DNA of 64,000 nucleotides, taken from the NCBI RefSeq assembly GCF_047495555.1, contig NZ_CP166866.1, forward strand, positions 682,001-746,000. Reading direction: 5' to 3'. This document shows, in pieces, positions 36,184 to 46,057 of the stretch. Each line of letters begins with the position of its first letter. The stretch's first letter is position 1. The DNA comes from Methanobacterium_D sp040373355. Its GTDB lineage: Archaea > Methanobacteriota > Methanobacteria > Methanobacteriales > Methanobacteriaceae. Made by a program: the position numbers and the translations under genes. The notes below the pieces were generated by a model. The model ran no database searches, had not been told where the DNA came from, and saw only the letters and a list, made by a program, of their open reading frames with translations.

Positions 36184-36490
36184 AGATTTTAAAGAGTCCC
36201 TTAAGTTAATATTATTATACTTAGTTTTCATTGTCAAAAAACCAATACATCCCCCAGGAATACAATTTTCAAATGGAAAAATTGCGTATAAAGATCAAAA
36301 TATGTATTATTAAGCTGTAAAAAGTGAATTCATTAAAAATAAATTGCTTTTATGTAAATGATGTATTTGTAGCCAAATAAACAACGAATAAAATTATAAT
36401 AACTTTTTATTTTTTTATACTTTTAACAGGCCATATATTTTCAACAAAAATTAGTAAAATGAAAAGAATATTATACAAAAAGGTGATCAA
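36184..36490. other. Intergenic region, about 300 bases
   Basis: AT-rich. It holds an imperfect hairpin, CAATTTTC (36263-36270) with GAAAAATTG (36276-36284), and the presumed promoter of the MoxR gene. No gene seen. Confidence 0.5.
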
Positions 36491-37342
36491 GTGTCAGAGA
36501 TCAAGTTGGATATAAATTATGTAGATAATGCTTTAACTCAAAATAACTACATTCCAGACGATAATATAATCACAACAGTCTTTTTAGCCATTTCACTTAA
36601 AAAACCAATCCTTATTGAAGGTCCGCCTGGAACCGGTAAAACAGAACTATCAAAGGTAATTTCAAAGGCATTTGATCGGGACTTTTTTAGAATACAATGT
36701 TATGAAGGAATTACATTCGAACAGATTGTAGGTGAATGGAACTATCAAAAACAGCTTTTAAGTCTGGAAATGTCTAAGATAAATAAAACTGAAGATGAAG
36801 TTTTTAAGGAAGAATTTTTCATAAAAAGACCTCTTTTATCAGCTTTTATGAATGAAAAACCTTCAGTGATTTTAATCGATGAAATCGATAAAGCTGATGA
36901 GGAAGTTGAAAGTTTCCTGCTTCAAGCTCTTGGAGAAAAACAGATAACAGTAAATGATCTGGGAACATTTGAATTAGAAAATGATCTAATGGTCATAATG
37001 ACTTCAAATTCACAAAGACAACTCCTAGATGAAACTAAAGACAGGTGTTTATATTTATACATTGATTATCCTACCTTCGAAAGAGAAGTTGAAATAGTAA
37101 AATCACACACTCCTGATGCGTCATTAAAACTTGTAAAAAGTGTTGTAAAGACGATACAAAAAATGAGAGGGCTTAATCTTACTAAAAACCCTTCAATTAG
37201 AGCTACAGTAGATTGGGTTAGAAGTTTAATGATATTTGATAAGGATGATCTCGACGCAGATTCTCTTCAAAAGACAATTAATGTTGTAATTAAAAATGAA
37301 GATGATAGAAAAAAGGTTTTAGATAATGTTAAATTAAAATAA
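36491..37342 (+). CDS. MoxR-type AAA ATPase
   Basis: 283 residues. Walker A is EGPPGTGKTELSK (about 43-55), Walker B is VILIDEIDKADEE, and IMTSNSQRQLLDETKDRC provides sensor 1 and the arginine finger region. Similar to CbbQ/NorQ proteins, which remodel or load metal enzymes with a VWA partner. GTG start with AGGTGATCAA upstream. The VWA gene begins 12 bases after its stop. Confidence 0.9.
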   Translation: MSEIKLDINYVDNALTQNNYIPDDNIITTVFLAISLKKPILIEGPPGTGKTELSKVISKAFDRDFFRIQCYEGITFEQIVGEWNYQKQLLSLEMSKINKTEDEVFKEEFFIKRPLLSAFMNEKPSVILIDEIDKADEEVESFLLQALGEKQITVNDLGTFELENDLMVIMTSNSQRQLLDETKDRCLYLYIDYPTFEREVEIVKSHTPDASLKLVKSVVKTIQKMRGLNLTKNPSIRATVDWVRSLMIFDKDDLDADSLQKTINVVIKNEDDRKKVLDNVKLK

Positions 37343-37354
37343 CATCTGGTTCGT

Positions 37355-38500
37355 ATGATAAACAACATAGTTAAATTTTCAGGATTGTTAAGAGAAAATG
37401 GAATCCTGGCAAGTGTTAGAAGCACACAATTAGCCTGCGAAGCTGTTCCTTTAATTAAAGATAATAATGGAAATTTAAAAGAAGCTCTAGCTTCTATTTA
37501 TCTTAAAGACCAACGTCAAAGAAAGAAATTCAACCAGTTGTATGAAAATTTTTTTGTTGAAAAGGATAAAGAAGAAAAGAAAACATTTGAAGGTCCGGGA
37601 TATAGATCAACATTTACTAAAAAATATAATGTATCAATAAGTACTAAAAGAGTCTCTGATTTTGATTCTGGTGATAATGCACAGCAATATAAGATAGACT
37701 ACATTAAAAACAGTTTAGATAATATAAACAATACTGGAAACAGGGAAGGTAATTCAGAACTTTTACAGAGCAATCTCAGAACTTTAAACAAACTTCAACC
37801 GGAATTAGTAGACCTCTGCCAGAAACTTGGCCGAAAAATTGCCACAAAGAGAGTAAGGCGATATAAACAGGCAAAAAAACAAAAGCCAGACATTAGGAGA
37901 AGTATAAGAAAAAACATGAAACATGGTGGAACTCTTCTTGAACTTGTAAAGAGTAAACCAAAGATAAAAAAACAGAATCATTACTTTTTAAGTGATGTAA
38001 GCGTTTCATGTGATTGGATAAGTATATGGTTCTTCTGTATGGTTTATGCAGCTCAAAATTCTTTTAGCCGTGCTAGGGCATTTGAATTTGATAATAAAAC
38101 TGCAGAAATAACATCAGCCCTTTTTGAGCCGGATTTAGTCGATGCATTTATTAAAGTGATGGAAATTAGACAGGATAATTCTATGATTCGTGGTAAATCC
38201 AATATGTTCACTGCTTTTAAAGAATTTGAAAATAGAGCTAATCTGAATAGTAAATCTTATGTCTTAATTTTAAGCGACTGCAGAGACTGGGCGGGGCCTA
38301 AAGAAGAAGGAATACCTCGAAGTGCAGAATTGATTGAGAATATGGTTAAGAAATCCAAGAGAGTTCTAATATTAAATCCTGAAGAAGAGAAAAAATGGAA
38401 TGTTGCAGATAGCTGTGTTTCATATTATGAAGATGTGGGTGCAGAATTATTTGAAGTAAGAACTCTTGAACAGCTTGCTGATTTAATTATAGAAATTTAA
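37355..38500 (+). CDS. VWA (CoxE-like) domain protein
   Basis: 381 residues. The N-terminal half is helical and charged; the C-terminal half is a von Willebrand A domain with MIDAS motif DVSVS in FLSDVSVSCDW, then a Thr-like region (KSNMFTAF) and LILSDCRDW. It pairs with the MoxR ATPase, as CoxE/NorD-type proteins do. Target unknown: no obvious metal enzyme lies next to it, but a small gene follows at 38608. Confidence 0.85.
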   Translation: MINNIVKFSGLLRENGILASVRSTQLACEAVPLIKDNNGNLKEALASIYLKDQRQRKKFNQLYENFFVEKDKEEKKTFEGPGYRSTFTKKYNVSISTKRVSDFDSGDNAQQYKIDYIKNSLDNINNTGNREGNSELLQSNLRTLNKLQPELVDLCQKLGRKIATKRVRRYKQAKKQKPDIRRSIRKNMKHGGTLLELVKSKPKIKKQNHYFLSDVSVSCDWISIWFFCMVYAAQNSFSRARAFEFDNKTAEITSALFEPDLVDAFIKVMEIRQDNSMIRGKSNMFTAFKEFENRANLNSKSYVLILSDCRDWAGPKEEGIPRSAELIENMVKKSKRVLILNPEEEKKWNVADSCVSYYEDVGAELFEVRTLEQLADLIIEI

Positions 38501-38511
38501 GTTTAAGTTGA

Positions 38512-38569
38512 AGAAAACCTGAACGGTTTTCTGAACTACAAATTCAAAGCCTACAAAATCTTTTCGTGG
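38512..38569. repeat. Two-hairpin palindromic element
   Basis: AGAAAACC/GGTTTTCT (38512-38532, five-base loop) and an imperfect CTACAAAATC-type stem with GTGG (38551-38569, loop TCT). The first matches the hairpin in the L21e leader in inverse orientation; the second begins GCCTACAAAAT like stem 2 of the chain at 18762-18858. Confidence 0.65.
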
Positions 38570-38607
38570 CATCAAATTAAAGATTTAATAGAATGTGTGG
38601 TGATTTA

Positions 38608-38874
38608 ATGATAGAATATTTAACTCAAAATGAAGGGCCAATTACATATCAATTAATTTTTAAAGATACAAGTATATCAGAGAGAACTTTTAGTTACTTA
38701 GAAAAGAAGCTAAAGAAATATGAAGATTGTATAGTACTAACACATGTTCCTGTTGCTAATGAAGTGATAATTATTGTAAACAAGAAATGTGAAAACGATG
38801 AATGCCGAAGGGATGAAGCTGAAAGGTTTATGAAATTTTATGATGGCGTTTTAAGTAAAGCAACTATTAAATAA
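38608..38874 (+). CDS. Small protein of unknown function after the MoxR/VWA pair
   Basis: 88 residues with a strand-helix pattern (TYQLIFKDTSISERTFSYLE) and a C-terminal pair of Cys (CENDEC). GGTGATTTA precedes the ATG at 38608, so this start is preferred over an upstream one. It lies 107 bases after the VWA gene, separated by a repeat element. Not recognised. Confidence 0.6.
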   Translation: MIEYLTQNEGPITYQLIFKDTSISERTFSYLEKKLKKYEDCIVLTHVPVANEVIIIVNKKCENDECRRDEAERFMKFYDGVLSKATIK

Positions 38875-38897
38875 AATAGTTTAAGATGCTTTATTTT

Positions 38898-39545
38898 TCA
38901 TTTCAAATATTTCCAAACGCTCCAAGCTATCCATAATCCGCTTATAAGTAGTAGAAATCCTCCTAATAGTTCACCTGCATATGCTGTTGCAGCACCAAAA
39001 GTTACAAGTGGGCCATGAATGGCGAAGAGAATTCCGGGTATTGTTGAAATAACTTTGGAACGTTTTATAGCTAGAGCAAAAAGTATAGAACCTGCTGTAT
39101 ATAATATTCCGGATAATATTAAGAAACCAACTGTTATGGGACTTGCAAATGTTGATGAAATAACCTGGACAGCAGCAGTCTGGCCTTGAATATAAAGTTC
39201 GGCAACTATTGGTGCTGAAAAGGTTAATATTCCTGTCGTTGGAATGAAGAACAGTAATCCTGCAATGCTGAGTACCATGGCAGCTAAAGATGTTTTATCT
39301 TTCATTTCGTAACGTAAGAATCCATAAAGAGCGAGAATTCCAAAAACAGAGAGAAAACTACCTAAGAATAATAAGATCCATATTGGAATAAAGTTGGGAT
39401 CACTTGCTATTTTAATAAAACCCAGTAAATTGTCATTTGGAAGTGTTAATGGTCCTCTAAGAAGGAGGCTTAAAGCAGTTATTAAACCTGCAAGAGGTAA
39501 AACGAATATTCCCCATCTAATATGGCTAATTTTTTGTGATTGCAT
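38898..39545 (-). CDS. Integral membrane protein (DUF4386-like pattern)
   Basis: 215 residues with six or seven membrane helices and short loops. The N-terminus HIRWGIFVLPLAGLITALSL and later LYGFLRYEMKDK fit small stress-type membrane families such as DUF4386, though the match is weak. GGTGGAAT precedes the ATG. It is read alone. Confidence 0.55.
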   Translation of the reverse strand: MQSQKISHIRWGIFVLPLAGLITALSLLLRGPLTLPNDNLLGFIKIASDPNFIPIWILLFLGSFLSVFGILALYGFLRYEMKDKTSLAAMVLSIAGLLFFIPTTGILTFSAPIVAELYIQGQTAAVQVISSTFASPITVGFLILSGILYTAGSILFALAIKRSKVISTIPGILFAIHGPLVTFGAATAYAGELLGGFLLLISGLWIAWSVWKYLK

Positions 39546-39657
39546 AGTTATTCCACCTTACTAAAGTGTCAACTATGTAATATATGTCTTTAATTCTTAA
39601 TAAGTATTACAAAATAGATTTAAATAATGATTTTTTTTTTAAAATGATAAGATTTTA

Positions 39658-40368
39658 CTACTTTATATTTTTAAAGACTATAGGGATCATTTTTGAAGCA
39701 ATGTTTGTTATTAAGTCATAAATTAAATTTCTAAATTCTTCTAACTCACTATTTTTTAAGATTAATGATTTACCTACATCTTCATGAGTTCCTCTCGTTC
39801 TTTTAACATAGTTAAAGTCTATAGTACCATAATTATGTGAAATCACGTGTCTGTGGTTAATGTATCGCTCAATAACATATTTATTTTCTCTATTTTCAAA
39901 TATTTTTATTCCAAGTATCATCTTAAATTTTTCATTACAAATTTGAACATTTTTAAAATTAATATCCTCGATTGTTTTATTTATTATAATCTCTTCTGGG
40001 TTATCTTTTCCCATTATTTCATTTATACTAACTTTTTTGTTAAAAAAATTTAGTCTATCAGGGTTATATTTTAATCCCCATTTAAACCATTCTTTACAAC
40101 ATTTTTCAAATATAGAAATCCCTGTGACAATTAGAGTTTCACTAAATGTATGTTTCTCGAATAAGGGGATCATAGCTTCTTCAGGAACAATATTATAAGA
40201 TCCATCTTCATTTTCTTCTAAGAAAACATCAAATTTTCTAGATTGAGTTGTATCCTCAAAAGAAGTGCAATGCTTAAAAATAGCTTCTAATTTTAAGAAA
40301 TCGAAATATTGAGTTAAACTTATTTCTTTAGCTTCTTTCTTTGTTTTGTTTAGGTTTTCATTATTCAT
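39658..40368 (-). CDS. HEPN-like protein
   Basis: 236 residues, mostly helical. HRHVISHNYGTIDFNY contains the R-x4-H pattern (RHVISH) of HEPN ribonucleases, and the region before it (VIERYINHRHVISHN) fits MAE_28990/RiboL-PSP-type HEPN domains found in defence or toxin proteins. The start has no clear ribosome site. It lies directly downstream of two tRNA-Arg genes in a repeat-rich patch, which suggests accessory DNA. No antitoxin gene is evident. Confidence 0.55.
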   Translation of the reverse strand: MNNENLNKTKKEAKEISLTQYFDFLKLEAIFKHCTSFEDTTQSRKFDVFLEENEDGSYNIVPEEAMIPLFEKHTFSETLIVTGISIFEKCCKEWFKWGLKYNPDRLNFFNKKVSINEIMGKDNPEEIIINKTIEDINFKNVQICNEKFKMILGIKIFENRENKYVIERYINHRHVISHNYGTIDFNYVKRTRGTHEDVGKSLILKNSELEEFRNLIYDLITNIASKMIPIVFKNIK

Positions 40369-40435
40369 TAATATGAAGAGTTTAAAAAATTAACTGAATT
40401 ACAAAATTAAAAGTTAATAGTATGTTTTAAATTTC

Positions 40436-40580
<145 letters not shown>

Positions 40581-40608
40581 GTGATAAAAATGAATTTGTT
40601 TGATATTG

Positions 40609-40617
40609 TTTATAAAG
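40609..40617 (-). promoter_or_regulatory. TATA box for tRNA-Arg(CCU)
   Basis: CTTTATAAA on the minus strand, 31-39 bases upstream of the tRNA 5' end. Confidence 0.45.
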
Positions 40618-40729
40618 TTTATAGATTAATGGATTTTTAACCGATCAAAATTTTACCTTTCTTAAATTAGTGGGAATTTAGATAAAAATATTAGCTGAAA
40701 TTATTACGGTTAAAATAAAATATTGATTT

Positions 40730-40917
<188 letters not shown>

Positions 40918-40951
40918 TATTAAAATTGGTAATTACTAGATTGTAGGTACT

Positions 40952-40962
40952 GGTATATAAAT
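40952..40962 (-). promoter_or_regulatory. TATA box for tRNA-Arg(UCU)
   Basis: ATTTATATACC on the minus strand, 35-45 bases upstream of the tRNA. Confidence 0.45.
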
Positions 40963-41023
40963 TAAACTGTTAATAAAAATTCTCAAAAAAAAGTGAAAGG
41001 ATTTCAAATGTTTTCGTATGTTT

Positions 41024-41734
41024 TTACATGTACATTTGAGATTCTGGTTCACCCTGCACATGTTGTGCAAGTTCTTGAAGTCTTGATTCTATTTCTTCTG
41101 CTTCTTTTATGAGTGGTTCTGCATTAATATTTGTACCTAACATTTTGTTTAAAACGTTGGTTACTGCTGCAGCGGCCCTTGGATCTGGATAAGGACTTAA
41201 TACTTCTGCAAATAGGCATGATCCAGGTATGCCCCTTTGCATGCTTCTTGTTAGTAAAGTACCTGATAATCCATTTATGTTTCCAAAGGGTAATATTGGT
41301 AAGTCGAGATTTCCAAGCCTTTCTAGAGATTCATCTGAATTTGCAGCACCTGCAACTCCACTGGTCTTTTCTCTTACAACAAGGCTGTTAAATGTGATTA
41401 TTTCTTTACTGTTATTTTTTTCCATCCAGTCAACTATTGCATTTGTCATGTCGTAAGTGACATTAGGAGGAATGATAAAGTCTGAAAGGAACATTACAAT
41501 TCCATCAGTCGCGTATATCCTGAATGGATGAATTGCTTTCCCTTTATATAATACTGCAAGGGGTGGGAAATATTTGGAGTCAATATATCCTATTTCTTCC
41601 ATCTGGAGTTCTTCTACTAAAAGCCATCCTATAATATTTCCTATAAGTCCCAGTTCAGGTGATCCTTCCAATATTATTGCATCTTTAACATCTTTAGAAA
41701 TTATTTTACAACATTCAACTTCGGTTTCAACCAT
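41024..41734 (-). CDS. PAC2 family protein, second copy
   Basis: 236 residues; ILEGSPELGLIGNIIGWLLV, YFPPLAVLYKGKAIHPFRIY and ILPFGNINGLSGTLLTRSM match the PAC2 family. The C-terminal 40 residues are acidic and helical. ATG at 41734 has GGTGGAT upstream; an ATG at 41743 abuts the stop of the PepSY gene. It is likely translated with that gene. It differs clearly from the PAC2 protein at 33900-34667. Confidence 0.8.
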   Translation of the reverse strand: MVETEVECCKIISKDVKDAIILEGSPELGLIGNIIGWLLVEELQMEEIGYIDSKYFPPLAVLYKGKAIHPFRIYATDGIVMFLSDFIIPPNVTYDMTNAIVDWMEKNNSKEIITFNSLVVREKTSGVAGAANSDESLERLGNLDLPILPFGNINGLSGTLLTRSMQRGIPGSCLFAEVLSPYPDPRAAAAVTNVLNKMLGTNINAEPLIKEAEEIESRLQELAQHVQGEPESQMYM

Positions 41735-41743
41735 ATCCACCAT

Positions 41744-42175
41744 CTATGGTGCACCTCCTGCACCTCCAATGTTTTCACCTGTTTGGGCATCTATCCAGAT
41801 TTCTCCAGATCTTTTACCGTTATCGATAACAGGAACTACGTAAACTTTTTTTCCGTTCATTGTTATTAACTCTGGAGTGCCTGTTGTAGCACCTTCTTGA
41901 GCTATTGATTTTTGAGCAATAGATTTAGCTTGAGCTGGTGATATTTTCACGTCATTTCCTCCATTTCCACTTTGACTCCCTCCGGAAGTTGTTCCTCCCT
42001 GAGTTCCACTTTGACTTCCTCCAGATTGCACCTGGCTCTGGTCTGTGGATTTTTGGTCTTGGGTAGTGGTAGGCTGTAATAGTCCTGGAGTATTTGTTGA
42101 AATTTGATAACCTGCTGCTGCGACTCCTATGAGAAGTACAATGACAACAGATATTAGAATCTTTGTGTTAACCAT
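41744..42175 (-). CDS. Exported PepSY-like protein
   Basis: 143 residues. An N-terminal helix (ILISVVIVLLIGVAAAGY) anchors or exports it. A Gln/Ser/Gly-rich linker (QSGGSQSGTQGGTTSGG) leads to a PepSY-like domain (ISPAQAKSIAQKSIAQEG and YVVPVIDNGKRSGEIWIDAQ). Such domains are thought to inhibit proteases or act at the cell surface. GGTGAACTA precedes the ATG. Confidence 0.65.
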   Translation of the reverse strand: MVNTKILISVVIVLLIGVAAAGYQISTNTPGLLQPTTTQDQKSTDQSQVQSGGSQSGTQGGTTSGGSQSGNGGNDVKISPAQAKSIAQKSIAQEGATTGTPELITMNGKKVYVVPVIDNGKRSGEIWIDAQTGENIGGAGGAP

Positions 42176-42363
42176 TAGTTCACCTCTTGTTTGATTTTTT
42201 ACTGACTATCTAAATTGGAGTTATTAATTAATTAACAAATACTAATATGGGGTTCTAAGTTATTATAGTTTTATGTATCTCTAAAATAATACTAAAAGGT
42301 TAAATTAGTATTATAATTACCCAAATTTTATCTGAAAATCAATAAAAAAAATTAGTAGCGAAT

Positions 42364-42389
42364 ATTACAAAACGGGTAAATCTTGTAAT
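42364..42389. promoter_or_regulatory. Inverted repeat upstream of the frh TATA box
   Basis: ATTACAA, 12 bases, then TTGTAAT. It lies about 26-50 bases upstream of the TATA box, a position used by archaeal activators. The regulator is unknown. Confidence 0.35.
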
Positions 42390-42414
42390 TTGAAGATATA
42401 ATATTGGTCAATTG

Positions 42415-42425
42415 TTATATATATA
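42415..42425 (+). promoter_or_regulatory. TATA box of the frh operon
   Basis: TTATATATATA lies about 100 bases before the frhA start; the predicted transcript would start near 42447. Confidence 0.5.
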
Positions 42426-42519
42426 TTTTTCATTTTTTTCTTCAAAGAAAAGCTTATTATTATCTATAATAAATTGAAATAGTGATATTCATATATTTTA
42501 AAAACAAGAGGTGATACAT

Positions 42520-43743
42520 TTGAGCGAAAAAATAGTTATATCGCCAACATCACGACAGGAAGGACACGCAGAATTGGTCATGGAAGTCGATGATGAAGGA
42601 ATAGTAACTAAGGGGCGATACTTCAGTATTACTCCTGTCAGAGGACTAGAGAAGATAGTAACAGGTAAAGCTCCAGAAACCGCACCAGTTATTGTGCAGA
42701 GGATCTGTGGTGTATGTCCTATACCTCACACTCTAGCATCTGTAGAAGCTATGGATGATTCTTTAGGTTTAGAAATACCTAAAGCTGGTGCACAGTTAAG
42801 AGAACTTGTTTTGGCTGCTCACCACGTAAACAGTCACGCTATACACCATTTCCTTATAGCTCCTGACTTTGTGCCTGAAAACTTATTTGCTGCTGCAGTA
42901 AACTCTGTTTCTGAAATCAGAAAAACTGCACAATATGTAGTAGATATGGTTGGTGGAGAAGGTATACACCCATCAGACATCAGAATTGGTGGAATGGCCA
43001 GTAACATTAGTGAATTGGCAAGAAAAAGATTATACTCAAGATTAAAAGCCCTTCAGCCAAAATTAGATGAGCACGTAGACCTTATTGTAGGTTTAGTTGC
43101 AGACAAAGATTTACCAAAAGGATTAGGAGTTCACGATCAGCCAACTCTTGCTACCGATAGAATTTACGGTAAAAGAGAAAACTTTGAATTAGACAGATTC
43201 ACGGAAATAATGCCTGAAAGATGGTACAATGATCCTGAGATCGGTAAAAAAGCATGTTCAACCATCCCTCTTTACGATGGTGTAAACATAGAAGTTGGTC
43301 CAAGAGCAAGAGCAATTAAATACGGAGGATTCTCCGGAAAAGGTACAGTAGCTCAACACGTTGCAAGAGCATATGAAATGAAATCTGCTCTCTCAAAAGC
43401 AATAGCTATACTTGATGAACTCAACACATCCGCACCTGCTAACGTAGGTAACTTCGATGTTAGAGGTACCGGTAAACTCGGTATCGGTGCAATTGAAGGT
43501 CCAAGAGGAATGGACGTTCACATGGCTCAAGTAGGCGAAAATGGTAAAACTGAATTCTACAGTGCTTTAGTTCCAACAACATGGAACATACCAACTATGG
43601 GACCTGCAACCGAAGGATTCCATCACGAATACGGGCCTCACGTAATTAGAGGATACGACCCTTGTCTTTCATGCGCTACCCATATGATAGTAATTGACGA
43701 CGAAGACAAGAGCGTCATAAAGAATGAAATGGTCAGATTATAA
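42520..43743 (+). CDS. frhA: Coenzyme F420 hydrogenase, large subunit FrhA
   Basis: 407-residue NiFe hydrogenase large subunit. The nickel site is RICGVCPIPH at the N-terminus and DPCLSCATH near the C-terminus; the last residues after that His (from MIVIDD) are removed on maturation by FrhD. The enzyme reduces F420 with H2 in the cytoplasm. TTG at 42520 is the likely start: AGAGGTGAT lies 4 bases upstream and the protein then begins SEKIVISPTSRQEGH, as in related FrhA; the GTG at 42511 is inside the ribosome site. Confidence 0.97.
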   Translation: MSEKIVISPTSRQEGHAELVMEVDDEGIVTKGRYFSITPVRGLEKIVTGKAPETAPVIVQRICGVCPIPHTLASVEAMDDSLGLEIPKAGAQLRELVLAAHHVNSHAIHHFLIAPDFVPENLFAAAVNSVSEIRKTAQYVVDMVGGEGIHPSDIRIGGMASNISELARKRLYSRLKALQPKLDEHVDLIVGLVADKDLPKGLGVHDQPTLATDRIYGKRENFELDRFTEIMPERWYNDPEIGKKACSTIPLYDGVNIEVGPRARAIKYGGFSGKGTVAQHVARAYEMKSALSKAIAILDELNTSAPANVGNFDVRGTGKLGIGAIEGPRGMDVHMAQVGENGKTEFYSALVPTTWNIPTMGPATEGFHHEYGPHVIRGYDPCLSCATHMIVIDDEDKSVIKNEMVRL

Positions 43744-43754
43744 AGGGAATTGAA

Positions 43755-44225
43755 ATGCCATACGACGCGGAGATTTTAGTAATCGGCTGTGGAAACGTCC
43801 TGTTTGAAGATGACGGATTTGGTCCAGCAGTAATAGAGACCTTACAGCAATATTTCAAGGAACATGAACTTCCAGAGAACACAATGCTCATTGACGGAGG
43901 AACAAGTGCACATCACTTTATATTTTCTCTTCCACATGAATCATGGAAGAAGCTTATAGTAGTGGATATAGTTAATTCTGGTGCAGAACCTGGAACAGTA
44001 CGTAGATTCGAGGTAACAGAGCTTCCTAGGGGACGATACGATGATGCTCACTCATGGTCGGTAGAAGAACCTCTACATGAATTGAGTAAAAAATGCGAAG
44101 TTTTCGTAATTGGATGCCAGCCAGAATCTGTCTCTGCCCCTGATGTAAAGATGGGTTTAACAAAAAGTGTGGAGGAAGCCGTTCCCAAGGCCATTAAAAT
44201 CATTTTAAAAGAAATAGGGGTTTAG
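43755..44225 (+). CDS. frhD: F420 hydrogenase maturation protease FrhD
   Basis: 156 residues of the HybD-type endopeptidase family that cuts the FrhA C-terminus after nickel insertion. VIGCGNVLFEDDGFGPAVIE, LIDGGTSAHHF and VVDIVNSGAEPGTV keep the acidic and His nickel-binding residues. It lies 11 bases after frhA and 3 bases before frhG. Confidence 0.93.
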   Translation: MPYDAEILVIGCGNVLFEDDGFGPAVIETLQQYFKEHELPENTMLIDGGTSAHHFIFSLPHESWKKLIVVDIVNSGAEPGTVRRFEVTELPRGRYDDAHSWSVEEPLHELSKKCEVFVIGCQPESVSAPDVKMGLTKSVEEAVPKAIKIILKEIGV

Positions 44226-44228
44226 CGT

Positions 44229-45056
<828 letters not shown>

Positions 45057-45067
45057 GAGGCTTGAAA

Positions 45068-45952
45068 ATGGTATTAGGAACATATAAAGAAGCACTTTCT
45101 GCAAGAGCAACCGATAAACAGATCCAAAAAGTTTCACAAGACGGAGGAATAGTAACAGCTCTCCTATCTTTCGCGCTTGATGAAAAGATCATAGACGGTG
45201 CAGTTGTAGCAGGTCCTGGAAAAGACATGTGGAGACCAGTTCCACAAGTAGCAATGACTTCTGACGAACTTATAGCTGCAGCAGGTACCAAATACACACT
45301 TTCTCCAAACGTATTCGCGTTAAAGAAAGCTGCAAGACAATATGGTCTTGAAAAAATCGGAACTGTAGCTATTCCATGTCAAACCATGGGTATAAGAAAG
45401 ACTCAGTCATACCCATTCGGTGTAAGATTTGTCGCAGACAAAATTGCACTCTTAATAGGTATTTACTGTATGGAAAACTTCCCATTCGAATCATTGAGAA
45501 CTTTCATCTCAGAGAAAATGGGAGTTAGCCCTGAACTCGTAGAAAAAATGGATATAGGTAAAGGTAAATTCTGGGTATACACAGCAGATGATACTTTAAG
45601 CATTCCACTTAAAGAAACACATGGATACGAACAAAACGGATGTAACATCTGTCTTGACTACGTCGCAGAATTAGCAGACCTTTCAACAGGTTCTGTAGGT
45701 TCACCAGATGGCTGGTCAACAGTACTCACTAGAACTGATTCTGGTGAAAGCGTGTTCAAACTTGCTGTTGATGCAGGTCTCATTGAAACCAAACCAATGG
45801 ACGACGTAAAGCCAGGTATGGGATTACTTGAAAAACTTGCAACAGATAAGAAAACCAAAAACCAAAAAACCATCGACAACAGAATAGCAATGGGATTACC
45901 AGTCCCATATAAAGCAAGTAACGAAAAAGAAGACCCACTCGCAAATTACTAA
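45068..45952 (+). CDS. frhB: Coenzyme F420 hydrogenase, beta subunit FrhB
   Basis: 294 residues with FAD, a [4Fe-4S] cluster and the F420 site. QDGGIVTALLSFALDEKIID, VAIPCQTMGIRKTQSYPFG, IYCMENFPFE and NGCNICLDYVAELADLS fit FrhB. ATG at 45068 is 7 bases after AGGAGG; the TTG at 45062 is too close. Last gene of frhADGB; hairpins follow its stop. Confidence 0.95.
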   Translation: MVLGTYKEALSARATDKQIQKVSQDGGIVTALLSFALDEKIIDGAVVAGPGKDMWRPVPQVAMTSDELIAAAGTKYTLSPNVFALKKAARQYGLEKIGTVAIPCQTMGIRKTQSYPFGVRFVADKIALLIGIYCMENFPFESLRTFISEKMGVSPELVEKMDIGKGKFWVYTADDTLSIPLKETHGYEQNGCNICLDYVAELADLSTGSVGSPDGWSTVLTRTDSGESVFKLAVDAGLIETKPMDDVKPGMGLLEKLATDKKTKNQKTIDNRIAMGLPVPYKASNEKEDPLANY

Positions 45953-45990
45953 GTTTAAAACTTAGTTAACTAGTAGGAATAATCCTACTA
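45949..45990 (+). terminator. Double hairpin and T-rich tract after frhB
   Basis: CTAAGTT/AACTTAG (45949-45965) overlaps the stop codon. TAGTAGGA/TCCTACTA (45971-45990, loop ATAA) follows, then AATTTTTTATTTTTTA. This is a good candidate for an intrinsic archaeal terminator of a strongly expressed operon. Confidence 0.75.
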
Positions 45991-46057
45991 AATTTTTTAT
46001 TTTTTATCACATTGAATTTATTATAATTTTAATATCTATAACCGGCCGATGATTAAG

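Larger units (their letters stand above)
42176..42519. other. Upstream region of the frh operon
   Basis: About 340 AT-rich bases. It holds an inverted repeat (42364-42389), a TATA box (42415-42425) and a leader of about 75 bases ending in AGAGGTGAT. No gene is supported. Confidence 0.55.
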
